Positions 48,993 to 58,893 of a stretch of 64,000 nucleotides of DNA are shown here, one piece after another. The position numbers and the translations under genes were made by a program. Position 1 is the stretch's first letter; each line of letters starts with the position of its first letter. Source of the stretch: CAZXEJ01 sp964639895 (GTDB lineage: Bacteria > Desulfobacterota_D > UBA1144 > Nemesobacterales > JADFKM01). The stretch covers positions 1 to 64,000 of the forward strand of contig CAZXEJ010000005.1 in NCBI GenBank assembly GCA_964639895.1, given 5' to 3'. The notes beneath the pieces were generated by a model that made no database searches, had not been told where the DNA came from, and saw only the letters and a program-made list of their open reading frames with translations.

Positions 48993-51056
48993 ATGACTTT
49001 CTACGCTTCTCTGTTCGTCTACCTGCAGCTCTCGCTCGGATACCAGCTCGCACGCCTGCTCGATCCGGCCCGAAAGCTCTCGTATCTCGAGCTGGCCGCT
49101 TCGAGCGCAGTGCTCGGTACCATCGTATCGACGTTCATCGCGCTGTTGCTGCTGCTGGCAACCGGCTCCTGGAACGCTTCGCTCGCACTCCTGTGGGCGG
49201 GGCTCGGGGGGACCGGCCTCAAGCTCCTCTACGACACCTACCGAGGCGAGGGCATCGAAAGCGTACGCAGCCTGCTGCCATCCAAGCTCTTCACCCTCCA
49301 TACGCTCCTCTTCATGCTCGTGGCGGCCCTCTACGTGGCCGTAGTCGTGGGCGTCCTCTACTACGACCGCGAGGGATTCCCCAGAGCCGTAGTGATAGGC
49401 TGGGGAGACTCGGCCTACCATCTGGGAATGATCGAGCGGCTCAAGACGGCCGAGCCGTTCATACTCGAAGAGCCCGTGGCCGCCGGGACCCGCCTCAACT
49501 ACCCGTTCATCGTCAACCTCATGTCGGCGCTCTACGAGCGCGTGGGGTTCGGCAAGCCGGCCGCCTGGAACCTGCCGCTCCTGCTGTGCGGCCTTGCCTT
49601 CGTGGCCCTTCTCTACGGGCTGGGTCGTCGGGTGCTTGGACGGCGGTGGCTGGCGTTGGGCCTGGTGGTCGTGGTGCTCTACGGGGCGGGCACGGGGTAC
49701 GTGTGGTACGTCGACGACGTCCACCAGGCGTTTCGTTCCGGCGGGGCGGCCGCGGCCCTCGAGACGGCCCTCGACCCGCCTCACGAATACACCCACCTCG
49801 ATACCCGAACGGGAGGCAAGGAGGCAGGCAAGGGGGCACCGGTCAACATAGTCTGGATAGTGCCCGCAATATCGTTTCTCTCGCACCAAAGGACCTTCCC
49901 GGTGGGGGCTTCGCTGGGGATGCTGGTCTTGCTGGGTGTGCTGCTCTACCGGGGCGATACAAGGCTCTATCGGTGGGGCGCCGCCTGGGGGCTGCTCCCC
50001 TTCTGCCACAGCCACACCTTCCTGGCCGTCTCGCTGGTTCTCGCCGTATGGTTCCTCTTCGACGTAGGGAACTGGACGTCCTGGCTCAAGGCGGCGCTGT
50101 TGGGCACGGCCTTTGCACTGCCACAGGTGCTATACCTGGTGCCGGGTCCCCTGTTCGAGCGAGCCGGGGGCGGCGTCATAAGGCCGTGGTTCGGCTGGAT
50201 GATGTGCGACCACCGGCAGCACTGGCTGCGGTGCGACCCGGCCACGGAAGGCGTGGATACCAATCCGTTGTGGTTCTGGACCAAGAACTTCGGGTTCGTG
50301 TTCTGGAGCTGGCTTCTTGCACTGGCCGCTCCCCTGCTTCTCAAGGGCGAGAGAAGAAGGCTCTTTCTCTCGACGGCGCTCCCTTCCCTTGCAGCAAGCG
50401 CAGTGCTCTTCGTCGTAACCAACACCTTCATATTCCAGCCCTGGGCGTTCGACAACAACAAGATCATATTCTGGTGGTGGATCACGGCCGGCGTCGCCGT
50501 CCTCGCCCTCGTGGGCACCGTACCTCGGTCGTGGGCTAGAGGGGCTGCGCTCTTGGTGTTTCTTGCCGCTTCGACGCCCGCCGGGTTCATCGACGTCGCA
50601 GCACGCGTAGGACATTTCACCGCCGCCCACTACGGATACTGGGGCGAAGACGCCCTGCGCGTCACACGCTGGATAAGGGCCCATACCGCACCCAACGACG
50701 TCTTTCTCACCGGCGACGGAGCCACCATCTACGTGCCCATGCTGACCGGAAGGCCCATCTACCTGGGCTACCCGGGCTGGCTGTGGACACACGGCAAGAA
50801 CGCCGTGGTGTCCTCCCGCACGAAGCGGGCCAAGCGGTTCCTTTACGAGGGCGACCCGGCGGCCGTCTGCCGCGACGGAGTAAAGTACGTTTTATGGGAC
50901 GGCAAGTTGCTCCACACATACCCGCACGCAAGCCGGGACAAGGTCTCGAGCAGTACGAGACGCCTTTTCCGCATAAGCGGAGATGAAGAGGTCATCGAAG
51001 TGCTGGAGATAAAATGTCCCACCAAGAAAGCTGCGGCGGCCTCACCGCCACGGTGA
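48993..51056 (+). CDS. Large multi-spanning membrane protein, GT-C glycosyltransferase-like
   Basis: 687 residues with about 12-13 hydrophobic segments to about residue 540, then a C-terminal extracytoplasmic domain. The first large loop has GWGDSAYHLGMIERLKTAEPF and GTRLNYPFIVNLMSALYER, with acidic residues where GT-C enzymes hold metal or sugar donor. The C-terminal domain (RVTRWIRAHTAPNDVFLTGDGATIYVPMLTGRPIYLGYPGW, CRDGVKYVLWDG) is typical of uncharacterised GT-C-like proteins. Donor and acceptor unknown. Start at MTFYASLFVYL; no SD. Might use the lipid donor made by the UbiA-type enzyme at 17538, which is inference only. Confidence 0.7.
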   Translation: MTFYASLFVYLQLSLGYQLARLLDPARKLSYLELAASSAVLGTIVSTFIALLLLLATGSWNASLALLWAGLGGTGLKLLYDTYRGEGIESVRSLLPSKLFTLHTLLFMLVAALYVAVVVGVLYYDREGFPRAVVIGWGDSAYHLGMIERLKTAEPFILEEPVAAGTRLNYPFIVNLMSALYERVGFGKPAAWNLPLLLCGLAFVALLYGLGRRVLGRRWLALGLVVVVLYGAGTGYVWYVDDVHQAFRSGGAAAALETALDPPHEYTHLDTRTGGKEAGKGAPVNIVWIVPAISFLSHQRTFPVGASLGMLVLLGVLLYRGDTRLYRWGAAWGLLPFCHSHTFLAVSLVLAVWFLFDVGNWTSWLKAALLGTAFALPQVLYLVPGPLFERAGGGVIRPWFGWMMCDHRQHWLRCDPATEGVDTNPLWFWTKNFGFVFWSWLLALAAPLLLKGERRRLFLSTALPSLAASAVLFVVTNTFIFQPWAFDNNKIIFWWWITAGVAVLALVGTVPRSWARGAALLVFLAASTPAGFIDVAARVGHFTAAHYGYWGEDALRVTRWIRAHTAPNDVFLTGDGATIYVPMLTGRPIYLGYPGWLWTHGKNAVVSSRTKRAKRFLYEGDPAAVCRDGVKYVLWDGKLLHTYPHASRDKVSSSTRRLFRISGDEEVIEVLEIKCPTKKAAAASPPR

Positions 51057-51364
51057 GGACCTCGACAGAGGGTAGGGATACCTGCCATCCCGCCACGCAC
51101 GGCAACCACCGACACCGCCCGGCTTGGCCGATCGCTCCGAGGTGGGCGGCTTCCCGCCTCCCGTGCAGGGATCGGACGCATCCCGACACACCCAGTATGG
51201 GTGACGTTCATCACCCCTACCACGGGCGGGAAAACCAAGGCGTAGACGTCCAACGAGGGTTGCATTTGCCACACTAGGAGCACGCCCCGCCCACCACCGT
51301 CCACTAGGCCATCGCCATGCAGTCCCCCTATAAGTGGCGGCCCCACGCGAGCCGGCCGGAGTGA
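51057..51364. other. Intergenic region, no gene recognised
   Basis: 308 bases between converging genes. Short C/G-tract inverted repeats only. Nothing coding. Confidence 0.5.
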
Positions 51365-51886
51365 TCAGTGCTCGAGGTCCACCTTGAACGTATCTGCGAA
51401 ACGGGTGAGCACGTTGAAGCAGCCCACGACAAGGTTGAGTTCCACGAGCTGGCCTTCGTCGAAGTGCTTTCTCACCTCTTCTATGGCCTCGTCGCTTGCA
51501 GCCACGTTTTTGGTCACCTCTTTGGCGAACCTCACGACCGCCCTCTCCTTGTCGGTGAATACGGGAGCCGTCTCGTCGGGCACGGCCTGGATCTTGTCCT
51601 CGTCCACGCCGGCCCTACGGGCAAGAACGGTGTGGTGGGCCGTGCAGTAGCTGCAACCGTTCAGCTTGGTGGTCGTAAGTATGGCAAGCTCCTTGAGCGG
51701 GGCCTCGACCCGCGAAGGGCCGAGCACGGCCCGCAGATAGGGCATGAAACCCTGTAAAAGTGAAGGGCTGTTGGCCATGGCCTTGATCACGTTGGGCACC
51801 ATGCCGAACCCCTTCTCAATCTGATCGTAGAGGGCCGCTATCTCAGCCGGCGCCTCCTCTTTCTCCACATATTTGACCTTAGCCAC
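51365..51886 (-). CDS. Carboxymuconolactone decarboxylase/AhpD-like peroxidase-related protein
   Basis: 173 residues, all helical. Redox CxxC with following histidines in NGCSYCTAHHTVLARRAGV, the AhpD catalytic signature, after APLKELAILTTTKLN. Likely a thiol-dependent peroxide or organic-hydroperoxide reductase; the family also includes non-enzymatic members. GTG start with AGGAGG 9 nt upstream. Third in line with the DoxX and cytochrome P460 genes on the same strand, though separated from P460 by 319 bp. Confidence 0.88.
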   Translation of the reverse strand: MAKVKYVEKEEAPAEIAALYDQIEKGFGMVPNVIKAMANSPSLLQGFMPYLRAVLGPSRVEAPLKELAILTTTKLNGCSYCTAHHTVLARRAGVDEDKIQAVPDETAPVFTDKERAVVRFAKEVTKNVAASDEAIEEVRKHFDEGQLVELNLVVGCFNVLTRFADTFKVDLEH

Positions 51887-52205
51887 GATTCTCGCCTCCT
51901 CTGATGAGTTTTATCTTCGCTCCACAGGCGGCGCGGTAAATAGCGCCTCCAGCGCCTTCAAGGGCGGGGAACGAACCGACTCCGCCCACGCCGCGGTCCA
52001 CCTTCACCCCGGCCTCAACCCCCGTTCCCCGCGGCCGTCAGTCCGCACGGAGAGCCGGGGGCGCCCCACCCACACATCACTTCCGCTCCGTGAAAGACGA
52101 ACACACACGCCGTCTACGGCCGACCGCTCCAGCCCCTCAAATCCACACTCGCTCTCCCGCCGAGACCCCGGCCCGATCCCGCGTCCCACACGCCGGTCTC
52201 ATCTA
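51887..52205. other. Intergenic region, no gene recognised
   Basis: 319 bases between the P460 gene and the AhpD-like gene on the same strand. No clear promoter or gene; slightly C-rich on the plus strand. Confidence 0.5.
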
Positions 52206-52763
52206 CTACTTGAGAGGGCTCGTGTAGATGTAGTCGTTCGAGCTCCTGGCGCCGTGACAGGCTATACAGCCCGGCACCTTACCCGCCAGGGTCATCTTCA
52301 TGCCCCCTTTCTCCATCGTCATCGGCTTGCCGTCGGGGGCGAACTTCACCCAGAACCAATCGCCCGCCGACGGGTTGAAACCGGGCACCTTCTTCATGAC
52401 GGTGATGGCGCCGAGCTTCTTGTTGGGCATGTAGTTCTCCTTAACCACGATTGAGCCGTATGGCAGAGAGCCCCTCTTGTGCACGATGGCGTCATAGGCG
52501 ACATCGTTTACATAGGTGGTGAGGAAGGCCCCATGCGGCTTGGTTCCCTTGTACATCGCCCCCTTGCCGGGCCAGTAGTGCCAGTTAGTCCTGTAATGCG
52601 CGCTCTGCATCTCCTCCCACAGGGCGGCAGCCGTCTGTCCGGAGCCGGCCGCAGCTCGGTTGTGGCCGTCGGCGGCCTTTGGACCTCCGTAGCCGCGCTG
52701 ACATCCGAGCGTAACGACGCCCGCGATGGCAATCACCGCCAACAACGTGTAACCCTTCTTCAT
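52206..52763 (-). CDS. Cytochrome P460-like lipoprotein, single CxxCH heme site
   Basis: 185 residues. N-terminal signal MKKGYTLLAVIAIAGVVTLGC ends in a lipoprotein-type cysteine. The mature domain has WHYWPGKGAMYKGTKPHG, LPYGSIVVKENY and GDWFWVKFAPDGK, and near the C-terminus the c-type heme motif CIACH followed by GARSSNDYIYTSPL, the layout of cytochrome P460 domains. Relatives oxidise hydroxylamine or detoxify nitric oxide; the crosslinking lysine cannot be confirmed by eye. AGGAGG SD 6 nt upstream. Envelope location. Confidence 0.82.
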   Translation of the reverse strand: MKKGYTLLAVIAIAGVVTLGCQRGYGGPKAADGHNRAAAGSGQTAAALWEEMQSAHYRTNWHYWPGKGAMYKGTKPHGAFLTTYVNDVAYDAIVHKRGSLPYGSIVVKENYMPNKKLGAITVMKKVPGFNPSAGDWFWVKFAPDGKPMTMEKGGMKMTLAGKVPGCIACHGARSSNDYIYTSPLK

Positions 52764-52989
52764 CGCAACCTCCTGCAAGTAGATGTGACTTGTACGGGGT
52801 TTAGACGCATGGAGGAGAGAAGGGGTTACAAGGCGGCTTGCCCTTCCGCACCCCGGAGCTGTGAAACCACGCCCGGCGCCGGGAACTCGAACGCCTGCGG
52901 GCAGCCGTCCGTCCACCACACCTGCCACCCGCTTTCTGGCCCCTTTCGCCCGGGAACGAAGGCGAAGCCCGCCCCCCCTGCCGCGGGCC

Positions 52990-53427
52990 CTAATCGGCCA
53001 ACCCCCTGTCCACGGAGAGCATCCCGCCGCCCTTTATCAGCAGCACCAGCGCCAAGCCCAGCGCGAGAAGGTGAAACTCAAAGCCCTCTCCGCTCTTGGT
53101 ACCGAACCAGTTCATGAAGAAACCGTTCTTGTAGTGGATCGTGGTTATGGCCCCGACCATGAGCGCCGCTATCCCCAGCGCACACACCCTGGTGAAGAAG
53201 CCCAACAGAAGCCCCAGCGCCCCGAACGACTCGACCATGATTACCAGTACGGCTACAAACGACGGCAACCCCAGCTCGACGAAGTGCTTGACGGTGGCGG
53301 AAAACCCCCATCCACCGAACAGTCCCAGCAGCTTCTGCAACCCATGGGGAAGAAACACGGCTCCAAGAAACAGCCTTGCAAGGAGAAGTGAAAGGTCATC
53401 GCTCGTCCTCAAGATCGCTCTGAACAT
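52990..53427 (-). CDS. DoxX family membrane protein
   Basis: 145 residues with four transmembrane segments. Family motifs: LLLARLFLGAVFLPHGLQKLLGLFGG, LGLPSFVAVLVIMVESFGALGLLLGFFTR and MVGAITTIHYKNGFFMNW (given as segments). DoxX-like proteins act in quinone-linked redox and oxidative-stress responses. Start at MFRAIL with GGAGGG 6 nt upstream. Upstream of the P460 gene on the same strand. Confidence 0.88.
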   Translation of the reverse strand: MFRAILRTSDDLSLLLARLFLGAVFLPHGLQKLLGLFGGWGFSATVKHFVELGLPSFVAVLVIMVESFGALGLLLGFFTRVCALGIAALMVGAITTIHYKNGFFMNWFGTKSGEGFEFHLLALGLALVLLIKGGGMLSVDRGLAD

Positions 53428-53599
53428 CTCGTTCCCTCCGGCATACGCATACAAACAGTGTTCGCGCCCCTTATCCCTCCCCCCGGCCTCGAGGTGGAGA
53501 GGAAAGGGATCCCCCCGAGCTCACCCCACCCCTATGCACATAACTAACACGGCCTGCACCCCGTTTCAAACCCCGCCGTGCACAAGCGACAGCGACGGC

Positions 53600-55222
53600 C
53601 TAGGCGAAAAGCGGCACATAGGTACCGCGGTTGCAGTCGTAGAGCCCCTTGTCGTGGATCTTAAGCTCCGGAATGACGAGCAGCGTAAGGAAGGACATCG
53701 TCATGAAGGGGGCTCTCAACGGCGACCCCATCCGCCCGCACATCTCGTTCAGCCTTCCATAGAGGCAAGCCACCCTCTCGGCAGGGACCTCGGACATCAA
53801 CCCGGCCACCGGCAACGGGAGGACGAGCTCCTCGTCCTTGGTGACGGCCGCAAGCCCGCCCTCGGCATCTTCCACCAGAGACAGGGCGCGAACGATGGCC
53901 GCATCGTCCACGCCCACGGCGACAACGTTGTGCGAATCGTGCGCCACGCTCGAGGCTATGGCGCCGCGCCTCAGTCCGAAACCTCTCACGAATCCCACAC
54001 CCACCGAACCCCTGCCGTAGCGGTTGACCACGCACACCTTGCATATGTCACGCTCCGGATCGGCCTGGACGACCCCATCCCGGACCCTGGCCGGGACCAG
54101 CTCGCAGCCGGTGACGAGCTCTCCGTCGACCACCCTTATGACCCTCAGAGTGGAACCCGAGGCCGGTACTCGAAGGCGTGCACGATCGAGCCCCAGGGGG
54201 TGAAAGCGGTTGATTCGTGCACAACCCTCCCGCGGCAGCAACGATTCGCCCTCCCTGGCCACACACACCCCTCCTACATATACCTCGAGGACGTTCATGC
54301 GCCGCAGGTCATCGACCACGATGAAGTCGGCGGGGTCGCCCACCCGCAGCAACCCCACGCCCAGTCCGTAGTGCTCAACCGGGTTCAACGAAGCGGCCCT
54401 AAGCACGTCGAACACATCTACACCGGCCGCCACGGCCCTTCGCACCGACTTGTCGATGTGGCCCGCCAGGAGGTCGTCGGGGTGCTTGTCGTCGCTACAC
54501 AGCATGCACATGGCCGGATGGCTCTTGAGCAGAGGCAGCAAGGCCTGGAGGTTCCTTGCGGCCGACCCTTCTCGTATCTGTATCTTCATGCCGAGCCCTA
54601 TCTTCTCAACGGCTTCCTCAAAGGACGCGCACTCGTGGTCGGTAGTTATGCCCGTTTCGACGTACCGCCGCAGAGCCTCGCCGCGGAGGCCCGGGGCGTG
54701 GCCGTCGACCCTCTTACCCCTGTCCAAGGCCGACCTTATCTTGCGCAACGGCTGCGACCGGCCCCGCACGACAGAGACGTAGTCCATCACCTCTCCGAGG
54801 GCCACGACCGAGGGCTCGGCAAGTAGAAGGTCCACATCCTCCGCATCCAGCCTCGCCCCCGGGGTGTCTACCTCCGTGGCCGGAACGCATGAGGGAGCGG
54901 CGAAGTAGAACCGGTAGGGAACACGTCGTGCCTCGTCCATCATGTATCGCACGCCCTCGAGACCGAGGACGTTGGCTACCTCATGGGGATCGCATACGGC
55001 GGCCGCCGTACCGTGGATGAGGGAGATTCGTGCGAACTCGGCGGGGGGCAGCATGGAACTCTCGACGTGTACGTGGGAATCGACGAAGGGAGGCAGGATG
55101 TAGCGGTCGGAGGAGACGTGATCCGCCCTTACGGACACTATTCTTCCGTACTCGAACTCGACGACGCCACGGACCACATCGCCCGAGGCTACGTCCACTA
55201 TGTTGCCCTCGATTCTGCCCAT
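53600..55222 (-). CDS. ade: Adenine deaminase
   Basis: Metal-dependent amidohydrolase converting adenine to hypoxanthine for purine salvage. 540 residues. Metal site DSHVHVESSM; ALGEVMDY; HAPGLRGEALRRYVETGITTDHE; SDDKHPDDLLAGHID; ASLNPVEHYGLG; later VAHDSHNVVAVGVDD and TMSFLTLLVIPELKI, all Ade-type signatures. Slightly shorter than the usual 560-590 at the N-terminus but the catalytic core is complete. ATG follows a GAGGGGAG purine run. No purine operon nearby. Confidence 0.94.
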   Translation of the reverse strand: MGRIEGNIVDVASGDVVRGVVEFEYGRIVSVRADHVSSDRYILPPFVDSHVHVESSMLPPAEFARISLIHGTAAAVCDPHEVANVLGLEGVRYMMDEARRVPYRFYFAAPSCVPATEVDTPGARLDAEDVDLLLAEPSVVALGEVMDYVSVVRGRSQPLRKIRSALDRGKRVDGHAPGLRGEALRRYVETGITTDHECASFEEAVEKIGLGMKIQIREGSAARNLQALLPLLKSHPAMCMLCSDDKHPDDLLAGHIDKSVRRAVAAGVDVFDVLRAASLNPVEHYGLGVGLLRVGDPADFIVVDDLRRMNVLEVYVGGVCVAREGESLLPREGCARINRFHPLGLDRARLRVPASGSTLRVIRVVDGELVTGCELVPARVRDGVVQADPERDICKVCVVNRYGRGSVGVGFVRGFGLRRGAIASSVAHDSHNVVAVGVDDAAIVRALSLVEDAEGGLAAVTKDEELVLPLPVAGLMSEVPAERVACLYGRLNEMCGRMGSPLRAPFMTMSFLTLLVIPELKIHDKGLYDCNRGTYVPLFA

Positions 55223-56367
55223 CTCCCCTCGCGTTGAGCGGCAAAGAGAAACATCCCCCCCTGGACCACTCGGAAACCGCCGAGGAACTCCAAGTGGGCG
55301 CTCCCCTCCTCTCTAAGGTCTAAGATACACTACGGCGCAAGAAGCCCAAAGCCCGCCGAGGTCTCCGCTCGCCCACCATACGCATGGGGGGCGGAAGCGT
55401 GGAGGTGCACCCAGCGAGGATGGACCCACGGGAGAAAGGCGTCTTCGCTCGACGAGGATCGGTAAGGGGAGGTGTGGGCGGCGGCGGGCGGAAGTGCTTC
55501 AATCCGCCTGCAAGGGCGGGGGCAGGGACGAGGCAAAGGGCGCGGGCCGACCAGTACCCGTTCCATGAGAGAGAGAAACGCACGGCTATGCAGGAAATCA
55601 GTCGGCACGACGACGATAGAGAAACCTAAACAACGTGCAAGCCCCTCCGGCGAGACGAGCTGCACCGTGATGACCCCCCTGGTCTCGGGGGCCGGGCACC
55701 ATCGCCTCCTTGCGACTTCCACCGACCCGTGCCGGTGCGACGCACCCAAACCGGTCTCCACCCTTCCTTCGGGCACCACCGGGTTCCGGCACAACATAAC
55801 ACAACATAAGGAAACGGCACCAAGAGATTTGCAATCCACACACGTGCAGCCGCCGATGGCAAAGAGGCGGAAAGGGCCGCCGGGGGTGGGACTCTCACAA
55901 CCACACGCACGTGGAGCTCGAAGCTCGGGGGGGTGCGGCGGCACGCCCTGAAAGAGGAGATACGTCCCACCCGTCGTGGGTACATGCGGCGCTCATGGCT
56001 TCAAGGGCACGGATGCGATCGGTGGAAGAGGGGGAAACGGCCGCACACTCACAATGAGGCGAGACTCCACCCAGAGGGGTTGCGCCAGACCACCCATGCC
56101 GGCGCGGCGGTCGGTGGGTGCGGAAAAGAGAGCGGCTGCATCCCTTCACCCCGCGGCGGCGCATGCCGCGGCGCACGAGGTGCGACGTTCCCCGCCCACG
56201 GGTGCCATACCGTTGTATGCGGCACCGGCAACCCGGTTCGGCACTCGTAAGCCGTGACGCCTAGCCCTTGGAATGACGGCGGCACTGCCGCGCCCCACAT
56301 CTGAGTTGGCCGCCCATCGCAGCACGCCGGGGGGGCTCCGCTGTCAAGGACCGCCCGCAGAAGGGGG
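55223..56367. other. Long intergenic region, no gene recognised
   Basis: The longest gap, about 1.15 kb. It contains a tandem ACAACATA repeat near 55792-55808 and GGGGGGGCTCCG at 56329-56340 (identical to 58737-58748). Several overlapping frames are open on both strands because of GC content, and none looks like a real protein. Confidence 0.55.
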
Positions 56368-56396
56368 TTGAGAAAGGAAGCCCCTTACGGAACAAT
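56368..56396 (+). promoter_or_regulatory. Candidate short-leader promoter of the lipoprotein gene
   Basis: TTGAGA (56368-56373, 5 of 6), 17-bp spacer, AACAAT (56391-56396). The GTG at 56407 follows after 10 nt; no SD near it. Confidence 0.4.
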
Positions 56397-56406
56397 AGTT
56401 CGGGTA

Positions 56407-57252
56407 GTGAACCTTTCTCTTAGCCGACCGTTCGTGGCCGCTCTACTCGTCTCGGTCGTCCTCGCCGCAGCATCGGGCTGCGTCTACACGCGCCTGCTCG
56501 AGACCAAGCGGCAGCTGTCACACTTTGACGAATATTTCACCCTGGGCGGAGGACCGTCGCTCACGATTCTTTTCAAGAAGCCCGTCCTGCTCGAGAGTGA
56601 CGTAGTGTGGATAACCAAGGCCGGGCCCACGAGCCGGACCGAGTCCGAGGGAGGGACCGTCTCCATATACCGATACGTAAAGCGGTACAGGGACGAGCGG
56701 GTTGGCAAAGCCGAACGTGGTCGCTACGACATAACCGTGAGAATGGTGTTCGTCGAACGACGGCTCAAGGAAGTGAGTTTCCCCCCCAGGTTCCGAAAGG
56801 CCGTCTCAACACTGTTTCTGGCCGCCATGTTCAATTCCCTCGGGGAGGCGAAGGTAAAGAAGCTCTCGAAGTCGGCCGAATCCGCCCTCCCCGCATCGGC
56901 CGCCTACCGCATCCCCACGCGGCGCGACATAGTGTGGTTGCTCGGCCGTCCCTACGGCGAGCGGCGCCGCAAGGGCGAGATCGAGTTGCTCTACGCCTAC
57001 GACGTAGAGGGCTCACCTCCTACGTCGTCCCCCGCGGGCGGTGATTCCCACCACCTGGAGCTGGCCTTTACCGTTGCCGAGGAAGGCGACAAGATCACGA
57101 GGGCCAGGCTCAAGATAGGCGGATTCAAGCTCGACATCGCCTTCCCACGGCGGTCGGCGGCGATCGAAGGCACATTGCGGGAACGGGCCCCCAATGCTTC
57201 TCTCAATAGGCAGCCCGCCTCCACCTCGTCCCGACCACGCCGTTCCCGTTGA
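56407..57252 (+). CDS. Putative outer-envelope lipoprotein of unknown function
   Basis: About 281 residues. Signal peptide with lipobox (LLVSVVLAAASGC), then CVYTRLLETKRQLSHFDEYF, which is seen in several uncharacterised lipoproteins. The mature domain is alpha/beta with YDITVRMVFVERRLKEVSFP and a second repeat-like strand pair TRARLKIGGFKLDIAFP. The C-terminal tail is Arg/Ser-rich and disordered. Start uncertain: GTG at 56407 gives a clean signal peptide and fits the promoter; TTG at 56368 would lengthen it. Function unknown. Confidence 0.68.
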   Translation: MNLSLSRPFVAALLVSVVLAAASGCVYTRLLETKRQLSHFDEYFTLGGGPSLTILFKKPVLLESDVVWITKAGPTSRTESEGGTVSIYRYVKRYRDERVGKAERGRYDITVRMVFVERRLKEVSFPPRFRKAVSTLFLAAMFNSLGEAKVKKLSKSAESALPASAAYRIPTRRDIVWLLGRPYGERRRKGEIELLYAYDVEGSPPTSSPAGGDSHHLELAFTVAEEGDKITRARLKIGGFKLDIAFPRRSAAIEGTLRERAPNASLNRQPASTSSRPRRSR

Positions 57253-57277
57253 GGATACCTCATAGACGACCCTCTCC

Positions 57278-57331
57278 CGCTCCACGGGGCTCTCCGGAGA
57301 CCGCCTGCTTCCTGTGTGGAGCGCCTTTTTT
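57278..57331 (+). terminator. Candidate Rho-independent terminator after the lipoprotein gene
   Basis: CGCTCCAC (57278-57285) pairs with GTGGAGCG (57316-57323); the loop holds a nested TCTCCGGAGA palindrome (57291-57300); CC then six T residues follow at 57326-57331. One of the few T-tract hairpins seen in the window. Confidence 0.5.
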
Positions 57332-57415
57332 CGCAATTGCGCAGCTGGCCGTTTCCCAACTACGCCTGGTTTGGTAAACTAGATTGCAAACAGTCCGCGG
57401 GGGGAGGTCGACCCC

Positions 57416-57958
57416 ATGAAAGAGATCGACAAAATCGAGACGGACCTCGAAGAGATCGCAGCCACCACGGCCCTCTTCTTGAACGAGCGTGACGACGCCA
57501 GGCTCGATCAACTGAGGGAGTGGCTGGATAGATTGGAAACGGACGTCTCGGACCTGCTGAGCAGCTGTTCCCCCACCCTCTCGGAAAAGCACAGGCTCCT
57601 TCTTCCATTGGTCGCCAAGATCATCCTCAAGCTCAAAGACACGCTCGTACTCATGGAGTCCATAAAGGACGAGAAGCCCGTATGCGTTGACCTCGATCTA
57701 CCCCTTATGACGGAGATACTCATCAGGAACCTCAAGCGCCTGCTCGAGCTCATGGTGGAAGGGAAAGCCGTGGACAAGGAGCAGGTGAACGCCGACCTCC
57801 AGCAGATTGAGTGCCTGCAGGATCAGCACACGCGGGTACTGATAACCTATCTCATGCAGAACTGGCGGGGGATCAAGGAAGTCATGCAGCTTATGAAGAT
57901 CGCAGAGCAGTATAAGACAGCCTGTCAGGAGCTGGCCGACCTCTATTCGCTGCTCTGA
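57416..57958 (+). CDS. All-helical cytoplasmic protein of unknown function
   Basis: 180 residues, acidic, no signal or membrane segment. Heptad-like Leu spacing throughout (ETDLEEIAATTALFLNERDDARLDQLREWLDRLETDV, LLLPLVAKIILKLKDTLVLMESIKDE, then LMTEILIRNLKRLLELM). Two to three cysteines without a metal pattern. I do not recognise it; a helical-bundle adaptor is plausible. GGGAGG SD 8 nt before the ATG, after a weak TAAACT box (57375-57380). Confidence 0.7.
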   Translation: MKEIDKIETDLEEIAATTALFLNERDDARLDQLREWLDRLETDVSDLLSSCSPTLSEKHRLLLPLVAKIILKLKDTLVLMESIKDEKPVCVDLDLPLMTEILIRNLKRLLELMVEGKAVDKEQVNADLQQIECLQDQHTRVLITYLMQNWRGIKEVMQLMKIAEQYKTACQELADLYSLL

Positions 57959-58252
57959 GTACGGTCGCTCACCCACGCCTGGGCCGCCCCCACCCAGCCG
58001 CCCCACATCGGGCCGAACCCTGAGCCGCACGCTTCCTCTACCGCTCCGGTGTGTCACTTACACACCGCCCCCCTTTGGCCGCAGCGCCGCACAAGCGCTC
58101 CACAGGCGTTTGGACATAACCTTCTCATATGATATATGTGTATTTGTACCAATCATGCCCCACCGGCGGCCTACACCACCAGAGGCGGTCCAAAGCGCAA
58201 GGGGCGCACGTGGGTGGAGATGCGTCATCCCCACACCACGGAGGGTCGAGGC

Positions 58253-58525
58253 ATGGATGGAAAGAAACGGCTGAGCCTCGATGAGAAAAGGATCCAAAAA
58301 GAGCTCGAAACCGTAAAACGCGAGCTCGAGGAACTCAAGAGCAAGCTCGAGACACGCGAAGCGGCCGAGATAGGACAGTTGCCGTTCAAGGCGCTCGAGA
58401 AGGCGGGAGAACGGACGGCGGAGATGGTAAAGACGGCTACTTCGATCATGGACAAGGCTCTGAAGGTGGCAAACCTTGCCGCCAACGTACTGCGCGAAGA
58501 AAGGGAGAAGAAAGAAACCGAATAG
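58253..58525 (+). CDS. Small coiled-coil protein of unknown function
   Basis: 90 residues: a Lys/Glu coiled coil (SLDEKRIQKELETVKRELEELKSKLETRE) followed by an amphipathic helix (FKALEKAGERTAEMVKTATSIMDKALKVANLAANVL). Could be a phasin-like or membrane-associated helical protein. ATG at 58253 chosen for GGAGGG 7 nt upstream; the in-frame upstream part shows no coding character. An A/T-rich patch with CATATGATATATG (58122-58134) lies about 120 bp upstream and may be its promoter region. Confidence 0.65.
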   Translation: MDGKKRLSLDEKRIQKELETVKRELEELKSKLETREAAEIGQLPFKALEKAGERTAEMVKTATSIMDKALKVANLAANVLREEREKKETE

Positions 58526-58893
58526 CGTGCGCGTAAGCCAGCTACCTCCCACACCGGCCCCGAACCAGCTACCCCCCCACGCCGTAGCAACCGCCCGTCC
58601 ACCGAGGGCCGAGCCGAACGGCAACGTAGGCGATCAAGAAGGCGGCTGCCCCTACTCGGAAACAACCCTCAAACCAGGATGCGGACGGGTACGGCCGCAT
58701 AGAAGGTGCCGCCCGCCGCAATCCCCCCCTCATGAAGGGGGGGCTCCGTCGAAGAAAGCGTTCACCACCACCCCAATGTCGAGCCAGACCCCAGCAGAGC
58801 GTCGGTAGGGCACGGCCGCCCACCACCTTACCACGACCACCGTAGTAATACAGCACACTATACGCTACACCGATAAATTCTCCACAAAAACAC
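58526..58893. other. Intergenic region, no gene recognised
   Basis: About 370 bases. A long C-tract/G-tract hairpin, CCCCCCCTCATGAAGGGGGGG, spans about 58723-58743. Otherwise nothing. Confidence 0.5.

Noticed and set aside
53141..54826. 561-residue plus-strand frame
   Set aside because: Antisense to adenine deaminase and DoxX; composition not protein-like.
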